Positions 1 to 13,937 are shown, counted from the first letter of the stretch. The stretch: DNA of 64,000 nt from Uranotaenia lowii (GCF_029784155.1 NC_073691.1:29417130-29481129); one strand, 5' to 3'. Translations and numbers: made by a program. Notes: generated by a model not told the origin, from the sequence alone.

Positions 1-1154
<1,154 letters not shown>

Positions 1155-1547
1155 GTGTGTCGTAAAACACAAAATTTGGGAATATTCAAAGATTTCACAA
1201 ATTTTTAAATTTGATTGGATTTCCGAAAAAATTTTTTTGCCAATATAAAACATAGATTTCTAACTTTGAATTGGAAAAGTGAAATAAGATTGGTTATGTA
1301 AATTGATTTTTCATAACTAAAATTTGAAAGAGACCCGATTTATCATCAATTTCCAATGAAATTAATAAAAATAGAATCACTGAAAACCATCACAGAATTT
1401 TTGGATGCCATCAAAGAAATGCAGAATTTTTATTTCTTAAATACACAGAGTTTTTTATCAGCAACCTTGGGCATGATAAGTTACACTCTTGGCAAAACTT
1501 TTTTTTTGAATTTTAACAAAACAAAATCTTTAGAATTAGATTAATGT

Positions 1548-2481
1548 TGCCAGAATTTCTCCAGGATGTATCCGGACCGGGAAAATCCTGGCAATTTTTT
1601 TTCAAAACCTGACAAAATCCGGGCATTAGATTTCATAATTTTCAATTCGAAATTCGGTTAATATTCGGGAAAATTTTGTCAAAATTACAAAATTTTAAAA
1701 AAATTTTAAGAAAAATTCACATGAAATTTGTTCTCCATCAATACATATCAGCAGAGCTTATAACGTATTTTTTGCTTCCAAAATCCCGTTCAATATTCTT
1801 TAGATAAAACCTACTCAAAAATATCGTTTTTGGACAATACAATCAAAAATAAAAAACTCAATTTGAGTTTATTGTTGAAGTGAATAAATCCGGTAAAATC
1901 TAGGCATTTTCAACGGAATCTGGACAACTGGCCGGACTTTTCTTAAATTTTGTGCCAAATATCTGGGCATGTTCGGGTTAAAACCAGGCAATCTGGTTAT
2001 TCTAAGTTAAGGTTGCCAGTTTTTTTTCAATACGTTTCCGGGCCGTACAAATATGGAAAATTTTACATCAAAACCTAGCCCAATCTGGGCATTTGATTTC
2101 AAAATTGACGTCCAAAAATCCTGGCACTATTTGGACAAATTTTGTCACATTCCAGAAATTACTCAATAAAAATCAAGAAAAAAAAACTAAAAAATACTTT
2201 TTCTTATCAAAACCCATCGACATATTCTAAATCTTATTTTAGGCTATAAAAAACCTTTGAGAATCATTTTAATGAAATTTGGTTAAAAAATTTCGTTTTG
2301 GAGTCATAATTAAAAATTTTTACAACACAAATTGTTTCTTATTAAACTTGATTTGAAAAATAAAGTGAATAAATCCAGGAAAAATCCTTGCATTATTCAA
2401 TGAAATCCAGAACTGCTCCCAAATTTTGTATTTGATAAACAGGCAAAAACGGATAAAACCAACAATCTGGCAACCTTATAC
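1548..2481. repeat. Two adjacent diverged copies of a GGTTGCCAG-ended MITE family
   Basis: Two related ~465-bp segments lie side by side (about 1548-2008 and 2009-2481). Both carry the same order of motifs: GTTGCCAG, TATCCGG or TTTCCGGGC, CCGGGCAT or CTGGGCAT plus TTTCA, then TTTTGTCA and a long AT-rich half. The second copy opens with TAAGGTTGCCAG and closes with CTGGCAACCTTA, which are inverted termini. A third copy lies inverted at about 15250-15600. No coding capacity is seen, so a non-autonomous DNA element is the likely explanation. The superfamily cannot be told. Confidence 0.7.
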
Positions 2482-4200
2482 TAGGTACATCTAGTTCATG
2501 TGTTTTTTGTTTAAAATTAGACCGTTACAAATTTTAAATATTTCTTTTGTCACTTGGAGTTGAAACATCACGATTGGGTTGATAAAAGATAATCCAAGTT
2601 TTCATTAAATTAAAACAAATTAGACGAATGCTTGCATTCAAAAAACTTGCATAACACTACATTGGAAAAATTGAAAAAAAAAAACAGTTATTTGAGATCG
2701 TAAATTTTTGAAATAAAATTCGAATACAAAAGGTATATTATACAAATTTCTAAATTCCACAGAATAACTATTGTTTTTAACTGTTTGAGTTTTCTAGGAA
2801 TAAATAATATTTCAAAAAATACCTTAAACTTCATTTACTTTTCTCTTCGGGATTTTTGGAAAAATATAAGGGGGGAGACAAAAGAAAAATTTGATATTTG
2901 TCCCGGTTAAATTTGGTATTTATTTTTTGTCAAGCTTAGTCATTTGTTTGTTTGTTTGTTTTTTTTTCTTCTTAATTTAAAGAGACTTTCAGCCTTTGGC
3001 AAGTTTGTCTCTATGTTTGTTTTTGAATTTTACAAAAAAAATTATAATAAAAATAGCAAAAAAAATATTATTTATTTTTAATGTTTTTATTATTATTTTT
3101 TAATCAATACTAAGATCGTCAAAAGCATATAAATGGTGTTTGTCTAAACTTAATTGGCTTTGTAAGAGCAATTAAGTTTAGGCTATGTTGTTTCAAAAAA
3201 CCAGTTTTACCCATATGCCAATTTAGTTTGTGTATTTCAACATACAATTATTATTAATATGATTCAACTTAACATGTTCGAAGCCATCATTTGGAGTCTT
3301 ATTAGAGTTATAAACAATGTTTAGGTAAGGTAAGGAGCATTGATTTTGAAAAAAAAAACTATTTTGTTCAATTTTTATGCGTATTTTCTTATTTTTTGTT
3401 TTACATAAATTTATATCTCGTCAAAATGGCATGGATCTTGAAAAAAATGTGAATTCATGTAAAAGAATTCACGCGTTACTGAAAAATGTTGATTTTAGTA
3501 GGTGTTTTTTGTCACAGGTTCAAAATTAGACAAACAAATATTTTAGTCCATATAAATTTATAAAGATAAATAAATGAAAAAAGAAACTTCAAAAAAAAAA
3601 ACGAAACTATGTTAACCAATCTTTAAATTTTGTTGATGTTGATTGCAGCAATTCCCTTAATTTTGATTCAGAAAACGGATTGATTTTATTTGAAATAACT
3701 TATTCTGATTTGATGCTCTATCACGAAAATTATATTTTCAATTGTTCTTTAGTTTTGTTTTACTTCTAAATATTATCAATCTTGGTGTACACATTTTAGC
3801 ACAAAGATTTGTGTTCTTGATAAGATGTAAACGCTTCATGATTGTGGATCCTCTGCACGGTCTTTGAAGAAGTAACTGATTTTTTTTTTCAAATCGTGGT
3901 TTGAATTTTATACATCTGGTGCCATCTTTTGGTCGGTATGAATTTTTATCGATAGAAAAAACATATCCTGGGCTCTCATCAAAGATTCACTTCCCCTCAA
4001 AAAAAAGTATTCAGCTGGAAAGAAATTATCCTTGAGTTTTCTTTATTTCCCAAGAACACTCACCAACGACAGAAAAAACTGCTCACAAAAACTCAGCAAA
4101 ATCTCCCGTCAACGAAAAACGGAATAAAAGAAATCGTTAAACTTCCCCCTGGATTTTTTCCGCGAGATTTAACTTAGAAACTTCCCCTATTTTCTTTCGA
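2482..4200. other. AT-rich gene-less stretch
   Basis: I see only AT-rich sequence with short homopolymer runs and a small GTTT repeat near 2945-2960. No open frame resembles a protein family, and no RNA gene or terminal repeat was found. Confidence 0.6.
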
Positions 4201-5260
4201 CATAAGAACACCCACACCTTCGAACAGCAACAAAAAATTGAAGAAAAACTGCAAGAGAGGGTGGACGTCGCATTTTTTTTTTGTCTCGGAAAGAGCTTTT
4301 CCGGGAGGGGAAAATCTCGGGGAGAGAAGAAAATTGTTATTGAAGAGGGAGCGAAATAAAAATCTTTCTCGCGAAGAAAACTTTCTTACAAGTTTTTCCG
4401 CTGATGCTCTTGATGCATCGCGTCGTCGCGGGGAAAAAAATGAGAGAGGAAACGAGCGAAAAAACGCCCAAGTGGGGTCATTTTCCGGGGCGCGTTTTTA
4501 TTATCGGGCTAAGGAAAATAAGGGATGAGAAACTTTGTTTTAGCTCAAGAACCGGAAAAAGTTCCTCAAGAAAACGGTGATGATTTTGAAGCTTTCCTCG
4601 AGATGGCAGTAGCTGTTGTGGGTTGATTGAAGATGCTCTGGGAAGAAAAACGTAAGAAACCTTTAAACGATCGTGTCGTGAAAAATGTGAGAAAAAAAGT
4701 TATTCAAAAAGATTGGCAAACTTTCAGAATATCAATAAAAATAATTCAGATTGTTTTCAAAGGATTGGTGGAGAAAATCGACCAAATCCAAGGGCATTTT
4801 TGGGACAGTCTCGGCCAGGCATCGTAAATAAACCAATCGGTTGCGGTTATTTTCCGAAAACCACAAAAGTCTCCGCCTACATAAGCATTTCTCAACGAAT
4901 ACTAGTGCAATTTTGTACCCAACCAATGAATGGTCTTTGGGCTCGAGAAATTTTCCAAACAACGAGGGGCCAGTGTAAAAGAGTGTGTGCGCGCGAAGGG
5001 AAAACCGCAAAACATCAAACCGCAAACGTAAGAAACACACATCGACAAAATGCCGCCGTGTCGTCATCGTTCTCGTGGTTGTTAGTTTTTGGAGGGACAT
5101 AGAGTGTAGGACAATTGTGGGAGGAATCTGACCGTTCGAGAAGTCGCGCTCGTTATGACGTTTGGAGAACAACGGTGACGTATCGATTTGTTGTTTTTAT
5201 TTGAGGGAGTTTCCCTTTATAAGAAATTTGTATGAGAGCGAGTGATGCTTAATTTGGTGA
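4201..5260. other. GC-elevated, low-repeat island, possibly regulatory or untranslated
   Basis: Base composition rises clearly against the AT-rich surroundings, and I see no repeat copies here. The frames at 4238-4528 (+), 4713-5102 (+) and 4732-5172 (-) overlap each other on both strands, are rich in charged or low-complexity residues and match no family I know, so I do not call them genes. Two copies of AACCGCA (5003-5009 and 5018-5024) fit the RACCRCA consensus of Runt/Lozenge factors. A regulatory or 5'-untranslated role is inference. Confidence 0.3.
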
Positions 5261-5296
5261 TTAAAATAATAAAAGAAGTTCATTTATACGCATCTA

Positions 5297-5480
5297 AAGC
5301 CTAGTCCACACTGGGCAACTTTGACTACGATTCCGGGGACTTGTTTATGTTTACATTTGATGAGATGTCTGTATCAAGTCTCCCGACAAGTATGAGAAAC
5401 CTTCAGCAAGCAAGATGTAAACATAAACAAGTCTCAGCAACCGAAATCGCAGTCTAAGTTGCCTAGTGTGGACTAGGCTT
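5297..5480. mobile_element. 184-bp foldback MITE
   Basis: The 5' end AAGCCTAGTCCACACT is mirrored at the 3' end as AGTGTGGACTAGGCTT, with one mismatch over about 25 bp. Inner arms around ACTTGTTTATGTTTACAT and ATGTAAACATAAACAAGT are also complementary. The whole element can therefore fold into one long hairpin. It has no coding capacity. The target duplication is not clear. Confidence 0.85.
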
Positions 5481-5572
5481 AAAAGCTACGATGAGAATCA
5501 ACCTTTTTTTTTTTGTTTAGACAAAATAGGTACTGTGATGATGTTGATTTTTCGACTGTATGTTTTGTTGAA

Positions 5573-6143
5573 TTTATCATCAGCAAATAAGTCCAGGTTC
5601 TTACAAAATTTATTTCAATCCTACGTTTCGGTGTAGTAAAACACCTTTATCAGGGATCCAAGAATTGCTGTGCTTTGAAAAATGTAAAGATTTGTATTTA
5701 AAAAAACTTATTCTTAGTTCTGCTTACAAAATGGTTAATCTTACTGTGTTTTGGTAAATGCGTACTGTTCAATCTCATTTGTTTTGGATTCCACCGTAAA
5801 GAAATTTAATTTTATGATTTTGTTCAACAAAGTGTTATAAAATCGATCTAACATAATTTAATTCAATATAATTTAAACACTTCGTTCATCAAAATTATAC
5901 AATAAGCTTTATTTTCAGTGGAATCTAACATAAAATATACCGGTCAATACGCTTTTACGCGCTTAAGCACAGTAAGATAAACCATCTAGTAAGTAGGACT
6001 TATAATTAGTGTTTTTAAGCACAAATCTTTATACTTTTCAAACCACACAAATTGTAGGATCCTTGATGAAGGTATCAAACGATACCTAAAAGTAAGATTG
6101 AAATAAATTTGGTAAGAAACTGGACTGATTTGCCGATAATAAA
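5573..6143. mobile_element. 571-bp long-armed foldback element
   Basis: The left arm starts TTTATCATCAGCAAATAAG, and the reverse complement of the right end reads TTTATTATCGGCAAATCAG. Similarity continues through GTCCAG.TTCTTAC, TTATTTCAATC and AAAGATTTGT for roughly 250 bp per arm, so nearly the whole element is an imperfect palindrome. No transposase is encoded. It is probably a non-autonomous DNA transposon. Confidence 0.85.
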
Positions 6144-7299
6144 CTTTAATTAGGAACTTTACCAAGTGTCAAATATGCAAGCGCTGATATCGTCAATGTG
6201 GTTTCCAGATCATTGATTATCACACGATGACGGTATAAATAAAATTATAATACAGCTTCAGATTTTATTAAAAAAATAGATGATCATATTGATTGCAATT
6301 GATAAACATTTTAAATGCTGATTATAAAAGATTTTGGCGTCATGAATTTAAATATCTAATCGGATTTTGTCTTATACAAATTTTTGCTGATAAACGATTA
6401 AAAATGTATGAATCTGTCAATCCTTGTTTCTGAAAACCGTTTGACAAAGCAGTTGTATAATTTAACTTTTAAACAAAGCATAAAACATGAGAAAACTGAA
6501 ATGGGGTCGATTTTTTGAAAAATGATCAATTTGGTATCAATTTTGTAAAATTTCGAAATTTTCTCAATTTTCTTAAATTTTTAGTACTGAAAACAAATAT
6601 TTTTTTTCTTTTACTGGGATTTTTATCCTATGCAGAATCCTAATCAAAATTTTTTACAGTCCTCGAAAATGATTTTAAACCTTTATTTTGTGTTCGAAAA
6701 GTGTTATGATTTCATATTATATTTTTAATTTCTAATCATTTAAAGAAAAATGCAAAATGGGTCCATCAAGGAATAAAAAATATATTTCACAAGATAAACT
6801 CGTTCTTTGTTGCAAACTTGTTACTACTCGGAACGAAAGGCTTGCATTTCATTTCATTCCTTTTTGATTCAATTAAGATAAAAATATAATAAATAAATTA
6901 AAATTTAACCAAAAATGATAGCATTACCAAAATACACAATAAATATCGAAATGGATTTCTCACATCTTTTTCTTACTCATAATTATCACACAAACTCAAA
7001 ATATAATACCTAAATTTAACTGAAAAAATAAATCGAAACTTTCAATACAAATCACTTTGAAAGTTTAAAATCAAAATATTTTTGGTAGGTCCTTGATTTT
7101 TTTTTCAAAACTATGTTTCTTATTCTGAACTAGAAATTCGCTTCAAAATAGTTTCCTAGCAGTCTTGTTTAAAAACTTGAAATTAATATTCACAAGCACT
7201 CATTTCAAAAAATAAAATCTTAAATAAATGTCAGATAAGGTAAAAATTTATCGACGATTAATTGTTAGAGAGATGATAAAAAATTGTTATTTATTTATT
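6144..7299. other. AT-rich gene-less stretch
   Basis: Nothing recognisable: no conserved frame, RNA gene or terminal repeat. Confidence 0.6.
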
Positions 7300-9066
7300 A
7301 CTAGCTGACCCGGTGTGCTTTGCTACACCATTCAAAAACAAATGAAATTATTCAAATTTTTATTGCTTTATTTTGAATCAAATTATAACATGATTCAAAA
7401 GCAACCGCTATGAAATGAGAGCTGCAGCTGGAGTTTCGAATTGCAATACAATGATGATAATCATACCCATTTTTGCCAGGCACCCCCCTTTCCTCTCCAC
7501 TTGAAAGCGTAAGGGTCTATAACAATCGTAGAAACATATCTCATAACTATGTACCTTTCCATGCCATATTTGTTTCCATTTATTGGCTTTGTTAGCATAA
7601 ATTGAGAACATATGCTAACAAAATTGTGTTGGGCTTACCTCCCTCATCCTATGTACCTACTCACTGAAAGGAGGATGGTGTGTCCGATAATCATAGAATC
7701 ATACCAAAATGATTTTCCATTTTAAGTTTTGTCTATTTCATGGATTTTGTAAAAAAAAAAGTTAAATGCAAGCTTTCCTCTTCCCTTCCTATATTCCCAA
7801 TTCTATACTCCTACTGCAAGAAAGAAACTGTTTCACATAGAAAAAAATCTCGTATTAAAATACCATCCCATGCCAAATTTGGATTAATTTGCCTTGTAAA
7901 TTCTTGAGTTATGCATAAACTTGAAACCATCCCCCTTCCGTTCTCCCCATTGACTGAAGGGAGGAGAACTTTATATTTATAATAGTATTTTTTGTACTCA
8001 AATACTTTATGAAACCAAATTTGGTTTCATTTGCTCGATTAATTCTCGAGTTATGCAAAAAAATTGTATGGAAGCCCCCCTTTCCTCTTTAATATCTTTC
8101 CGCTGAAAAAAAGTGGGGCTTTCATTTATAATAGAAACATTTCTCGTATCCAAATAACCTCACATGCCAAATATGTTTCCATTTGTTCGATCAGCTCTCC
8201 ATTAAACTAAAAATTGTAAAGGAGGAGTGAGGGATACCGAATATTCATAGAAGCATTTCTTGTACCAAAATATCGTTCCATGCCAAATTTGGTTACATTT
8301 GCTGTTGTAACTTGTCGAGTTATGCAGTTCAAATTGTATGAAACTCCCCTCCCCCTTTTCTATTCTCCCCGCTGAAAGAAGGTAGGGGTCTCAAATAATC
8401 ATTAGAACATTTCACATTCCCAAATACCCGCCCATGCCTAATTTGGTTCCATTGGCTTAATTAGGTTTTGAGTTATGAAAAAATTATAAAAGAGCCCCCC
8501 CCCTTATTATCTCCTCACTGGAAAGAGGGAGGGGTCTCAAACAATCATAGAAATATTGTTCGTATCCAAATACCCTCCCATGCCTTTTTTGGTTCCATTT
8601 CTTTATCAGTTTATATTTTATGTAATAAAAATTTAAAGAGGCCCCTCCTCCTTTCCACTGGAAAGAGGGAGGGACCTCAAATAATCATAGAAATACTTTT
8701 CGTATCCAAATGCCTTCATATGCCAAATTTGGTTCCAATATCTTGATTAGATTTCGAGTTATATAAAAAAATTATAAGGTAGCCTCCCTCCCCCCTTCCT
8801 ATCACCAGACTGAGAGGAGGGAGGGGTACCTTATATTCTTAAAAAAATTCCTCGTTCCCTAATACCACCCTATGCCAAATTTCATACCATTTACTTGATT
8901 GGTTCTCGAGTTATGCGAAAAATTGTATTTTATTTGAGAGGCCCCTCCCTCCTTTCATGAAAGAGGGAGGGGTCTCAAACTATAATAGGAACCTTCCCCT
9001 GATTTCAATACCCCCACCTGCCAAGTTTCACGCAAATCGGTTCAGTAGTTTCCGAGTCTATAGGGA

Positions 9067-9109
<43 letters not shown>

Positions 9110-9150
9110 GGCAGACAGACAGACAGAAATTCATTTTTATATATATAGAT
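7300..9150. mobile_element. Interspersed element with about eleven ~146-bp hairpin units
   Basis: It starts near CTAGCTGACCCGG and ends after a CAGA microsatellite with ATTCATTTTTATATATATAG, termini typical of a widespread arthropod interspersed repeat whose class I cannot assign. Between them a unit recurs at about 7561, 7700, 7868, 8010, 8163, 8280, 8434, 8580, 8719, 8872 and 9015, with spacing of 117 to 168 and mostly about 146 bp. Each unit holds a core like ATGCCAAATTTGGTTCCATT, then a GAGTTATG-like word, then a C-rich/G-rich inverted pair such as CCCCTCCCTCC with GGGAGGGG. No coding sequence is present. Confidence 0.75.
9067..9127. repeat. (ACAG)n microsatellite
   Basis: About fifteen ACAG units with one GCAG variant near 9111. 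They sit at the end of the ~146-bp-unit element, a fixed position in this repeat type. Confidence 0.95.
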
Positions 9151-11186
9151 TCAATTGGATTAAAATTTCTTTTCTTCATTTTGAATTGAAGGGATGATTC
9201 AAAAATTTCGCTGTTGGGTATTAAACTTGAAAAATAAAATTATAAGAGATTTGAAATGTGAATTTTTGATTAGGAAAAAAACTTAAGGTTTATGTTTTTA
9301 GAACAACCAATATTGAGAATTGGAAAACATAGACAAACTTATCAAAAATATTTCTAAAAATTTAAAAAGTAAGGGTTAAAAATTCGATAAATTTATTTAA
9401 TAATTGAAAAAAAAACTCCGCTGTAAAATTCGTCAAATTTATTTGAAAATTAAAACAAAAAGTAAAATAAAAAGTAAATAAGATTAGTTATTGCCATTTA
9501 AAGAGGATTTTTTTTTCAATAAACAAGTCTTATTATTATAAAAACTTACTTATGGAACTTAATTGAAAACTCAAGGGAGATTTTAGTGCGTATACTTTAA
9601 TGGTTGACATTGTAGATTTGAGCGTCCTGAATTCAAATCGTTTGTCAAATTTGAACTATCACACTAAATGTGATATGGAGTATTAAAATGTGTCAGTTTT
9701 AATTGAAATTAATCATTGATGACTGATAAACGATCAAACCTTCATTTAAGAAAAAAAATAGCTTCAATAACTTTTTTCGCTGAATTCAAACTTACTAGAA
9801 GTCTAGAGAAAAGGTAGTAATTAATTTAAAACTTATATTTTAAAATAAGCAAATGTGCAAATTTTCAAAAAGTTCAGAACTTTCTTAAATAATTTTAAAC
9901 TAGTTTCAATATCAAATATGATAGAAAAATTGCATATTTTGATTTAGGGCACCCAAATAAGTAAAAATTACGTTTTAAATTCTTTGCACCTCGAAAAATT
10001 GTAAATTTTGTGGCCTTGTGTTATTGATTGAAAACTTTTTAAAATGTGATATTGAGCATTGAGAAGAATAAGAAAAAAAAATCAAAGAGGCTGAAATTGT
10101 TTTCTTGAAGAATATTTCATATCAGCATAACATTTTTAATGACATAAACGTTTTTTCTGATCAAAAATTTTATAATTATAATATAGAATATCAAATTTTT
10201 GATTTGCAAGATGTAATCGCCTGTTACATGGTGACCAATTTGTCGATGTATAAAACTAGTATTCGATATTTGATGAATTACTTTTGAAGTTAGAATGATT
10301 CGTTTCACACTCTATTCTTGTTTAGTTACACTTCTTTATAAAACCCCCTCTAAAGATGAGGTAAGGTTTTTTGTATGTCAAGTTTAGAGTGTTGATACAA
10401 AAGAGTTATTGAATTGCAAATCGATATTTACAATTAGGAATTAATTTCTAAATTTCTGACTCGTTAACTGGACTTGTTAACACTTATTTTTAAATACTTT
10501 TTAAGATCAATTAATTTCCCGGTAATACTATGAAAATTTTACTTGGAAAAAATCTCTTTGGCGCACGGCATTGAGAGCTTAAAATTCAAGAGTAAATAAA
10601 TGAAAGCAGAGTTTTGAATGCTCCACCTGCTTATTTCATAATTTAATTAAGATTCATAAATTAAACTCTTCGATTTACAAAACAAAACGTTAGTTATTAG
10701 TACCTATTCAAAAAAATATACCAGAGTGATAACAAAACATCATAGTTGTAGAAATATTTTTAATTTCATGGCAGTTGTTATCAAAAACTTATTCCAAAAA
10801 TTTGTTCTCGCGAACATAAATATGAAGAATGAGAATCATAAACCTGTCATTATTTTGACCTTGCGCTGATATGAAAAAGGTCAGCATTAAGAAATAACTC
10901 AAATGTTTTTCAAAATGTCCTTGTTTTTAACAACAAGTGTGTTTATGTCATAAGTCGATAATTTTGAGTTCCATAGTATAAAATTACGAAAATAATCTTT
11001 TATTCAACATTTTCTCGCGTTGAAAATTATTAATTTGCGGATTGAAGTTGTATCAAAGGATATTGAATTCTGTTTGTATAGAAAATGGATTAAAAACGTT
11101 ATATATTTTATTTTATTTTGAATCTTTTGAAAATACTAATGATTTAGAATGAGATCAAATTGGTGGAGCAGAGACAGGGTACAGCA
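9151..11186. other. AT-rich gene-less stretch
   Basis: AT-rich sequence. The overlapping frames at 10105-10308 on both strands are low-complexity and match nothing. No other feature seen. Confidence 0.6.
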
Positions 11187-11203
11187 CCCCCCCCCCCCCC
11201 CCC
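11187..11203. repeat. Poly(C) run of 17
   Basis: Seventeen consecutive C. Similar runs occur at 41844-41861 and, as G, at 58643-58661. Confidence 0.95.
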
Positions 11204-11392
11204 GCTTTCTAACTTATTCAAAACTTACCTTTTTTCCCTTAATACTAAAGTTGTGTTTATTGACCGATTTTTGATAACTTGTTAAATCACGAGCGAACTC
11301 GAGGTCCGCGCTTGGTTGGAAAAATATAATCCTCTTATTTGTTCAAATAAAATAAATTGGGAAAAAGCCATGAGACGACGTTTTAAGTTCTT

Positions 11393-11688
11393 AAGAGCAA
11401 GTTCACTGGTGTTGGGAAAAAGTGGTTGAAGTTTTGTCACTTTCAGCACACTTTTAAAATATTTAACATTTTCAAGATCTGTGGCCTTCAAGTTTTTTAA
11501 TAACACGTGTTGTAGTTTCGCATGCTGTGATGCAAAAATAGCAATATTTCTATCACATACGGCTGAAATAGAAACAGTGCTGTAGAAAAATACAACGCCC
11601 AAAGATCTTGAAAACATTTTTGCATGGTAAAATTTTCAAAATGTCAAAATTTCTACCACTTTTTCCCAACACCAGTAAACTTGCTCTA
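11393..11688. mobile_element. ~296-bp MITE
   Basis: The left end GAGCAAGTTCACTGGTG is matched by the reverse complement of the right end, GAGCAAGTTTACTGGTG. Similarity extends through TTGGGAAAAAGTGGT for at least 50 bp per arm. The minus-strand frame 11282-11617 runs through the element and is not a gene. Flanking TTA and AAG do not give a clean target duplication. Confidence 0.8.
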
Positions 11689-11879
11689 AGTAAAAGAACT
11701 TTCCTTTGTCATGATGTCAGTTCCAAACATATTATATATTGTTTTCAAATCTGCAGTTAAGATTCGATTTTAAATGAAGAACAAGATAAAGTTGTGATTT
11801 TTAATGTTTTCAAACAAATTTTTCAATCACAATATATCAGATTTAAACTACCTGGCCTGATTGTGAAAAAAAAAAAACA

Positions 11880-12700
11880 AAAAAGAAACCAACCAATGAA
11901 ACTTTTCCCACAGCTCGCTCATGCCCTGTTTCCTCGAATCGGAGCCCAGTCTGATAAAACCGATACGTATATAGGTACTCTTTTCCGAAAACCGCAGCCG
12001 CAGAAGAGTTTTAATTTATTCACCGCAAAATTATCATTTTCATATTTGCACCCACACATACAAAGCAGCAGCACAAATCTTCATATCCCACATCGGGTTC
12101 GGGATTCGGCCAAAACCGCAGCCGCGCCGTCGTCATCATCGTCTTTTGGCCAAGTGAAAGTCATTACACATTTGGCCATTTGGTCATGAATTAAGAGGGA
12201 GGGAGACACCCTTCCCCAAGAATTCTCCTATCCAAGACATAAACTGAACAATCGATTGGTTGGTTTGTCCGTCAACAGTTAAACAAACCAGGTGTTCGTC
12301 CATTTTGTTTCTCGACCCACACCCAAAAACAACAAATTCGAGTGTCTGATTTGCGGTTTTGTCGAAGGGATTTTTCTTTCACACTTTTCTCTCATTCACC
12401 CCACTCCCATGCGTTCATTCTTTCGGTTGAAAATGTTCGAGTCGCGAGTTTGGTTTTGTGCCACTTTTTTCCTCTACTTATATTTGAAATCTTTTACTCA
12501 TACTGACGCCGACCAATTTCTGTGTTGGTAAGCGTATAAAAGTGCCCATTGAACGAGTGTTTTTCTGGTGATTGTTACCAGACCGAAAAACCGCAAAAGT
12601 AAAATGGTAACAGATGAATGTGTCTTTGGTGGATGGAGGCGGCGTTACAACGGTCCATGATAGATTTAAGAATATGCGCGCTGTGGAAGTTGGTTTCAAA
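11880..12700. other. GC-elevated, low-repeat island, possibly regulatory
   Basis: A stretch of unique-looking sequence with GC above its flanks. Three AACCGCA words (11990-11996, 12114-12120, 12589-12595) fit the Runt/Lozenge consensus. Frames on both strands (11794-12189, 12292-12531, 12478-12699) show no known domain and are not called as genes. Enhancer or promoter function is only an inference. Confidence 0.3.
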
Positions 12701-13790
12701 TGTTAACTTTAAGGCGTTCCAAATCTTATATTTCAGTTAATTCAAGTCTAGTCATCCTACCTGGGATAAACTAGTTTTTTTTAATTCAAAGAAATTTACG
12801 TAAATAATCTGTTTACTAACTGACGTCAAATTCTAGATTGTATAACGGAAAATAGAATGCCTAGAAAGAAATTTCTTAACAATGACTAGATCGATTAGAC
12901 GACTAGAGCTTGGTTGGTAGAACTTTTACCTTTCGAACTAATAACAGTGAATTTCAGATGATTTCATTGAATTTCCACCAACATTTTGAAGCTGAAACTC
13001 GAAGATACTAAGATGGTGAAAATTTTGAAACTCTTGTGGCTTTAACGTCTATAACTAAGCTTTAAAAAGAGAAAACTTAAAGTTTTAGTCATTGGAGCGT
13101 TAATGAATTCATAAAAATCCGAATGATGAAACTTGCTGGATCAGTCAGAACTTGGGTTAAACCCCACACAAAGCATAAAAACTTTAGGATGTGTTAATTT
13201 TAAAAAAGTATCTGCTTGATCTCAATCATGTTTTTGCACAAAATTCTAAAAGCTATAAATGTTTTAAAATTTCATTAGAAACATAATTATAATTTAAAAA
13301 AAATTAAAAGTCTATCTTTTTCATATTTTTGATATTGATTCTGATTTTTTTTATTATATGACCATTTGCGCCAGGAGTCTCCAGATCTCTCCAACGTTGA
13401 AAATTTCGTTCATTTTAACAATTTTTGACAAATTTTTTTGTTTATAAAATAAAACTATGTTACAAAGCTACATAACTCTGTTATTTTTGAACCGAAATCA
13501 TAAAATAGCACATCAAAACGCATTTTAACTTTATCAACTTTCCATAAAAAATATTAAAAAATTTATGTATTGACTTTAAACATGAATAACTATAAAAGAA
13601 CTGTAAGTGGTGACTAAGGTACCGCCTGCATTCTTTATATACACCAGGGTTTTTTTAAGCGGTTTTTTACACTGTTTATTTTACACGGCATTATTTGCAC
13701 GGTTTTCGGGAATTAACACTGATATTTTTTTACACGGATTTCGCGAATTAACTCGGATTTTAAGAGAAAATATTCTAAGGAAAACACTTA
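12701..13790. other. AT-rich stretch with a short degenerate repeat
   Basis: Mostly featureless. At about 13640-13770 the phrase TTACACGG...TTTCGCGAATTAAC recurs two to three times in degenerate form, next to the left end of the ITmD37E element. Confidence 0.5.
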
Positions 13791-13880
13791 AAGGGTAATA
13801 CGGTCAAAATTTGGTAAATATCAACTTGACGTATTTCTTTCAATTTTGCATTTAAAAAATCTGAACACCCCTCATTTTGA

Positions 13881-13882
<2 letters not shown>

Positions 13883-13934
<52 letters not shown>
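13883..13934. repeat. (GT)n microsatellite in ITmD37E leader
   Basis: Twenty-six GT units between the left inverted repeat and the transposase frame of ITmD37E copy 1. The interrupted second copy shows no such run near its 5' end. Confidence 0.95.

Positions 13935-13937
<3 letters not shown>

Noticed and set aside
4238..5172. Three overlapping frames on both strands
   Set aside because: They overlap on opposite strands, have no known domain and no supporting splice or start signals.
7300..9150. CRISPR-like array, because of regular hairpin repeats
   Set aside because: Units are long, diverged and without unique spacers or cas genes, and the host is a eukaryote.
11282..11617. Minus-strand 111-codon frame
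   Set aside because: It runs through a MITE with inverted arms and matches no protein.
11794..12189. Plus-strand 131-codon frame in the GC-elevated island
   Set aside because: Low-complexity (Ser, Lys, Gln rich), no domain; treated as non-coding island.
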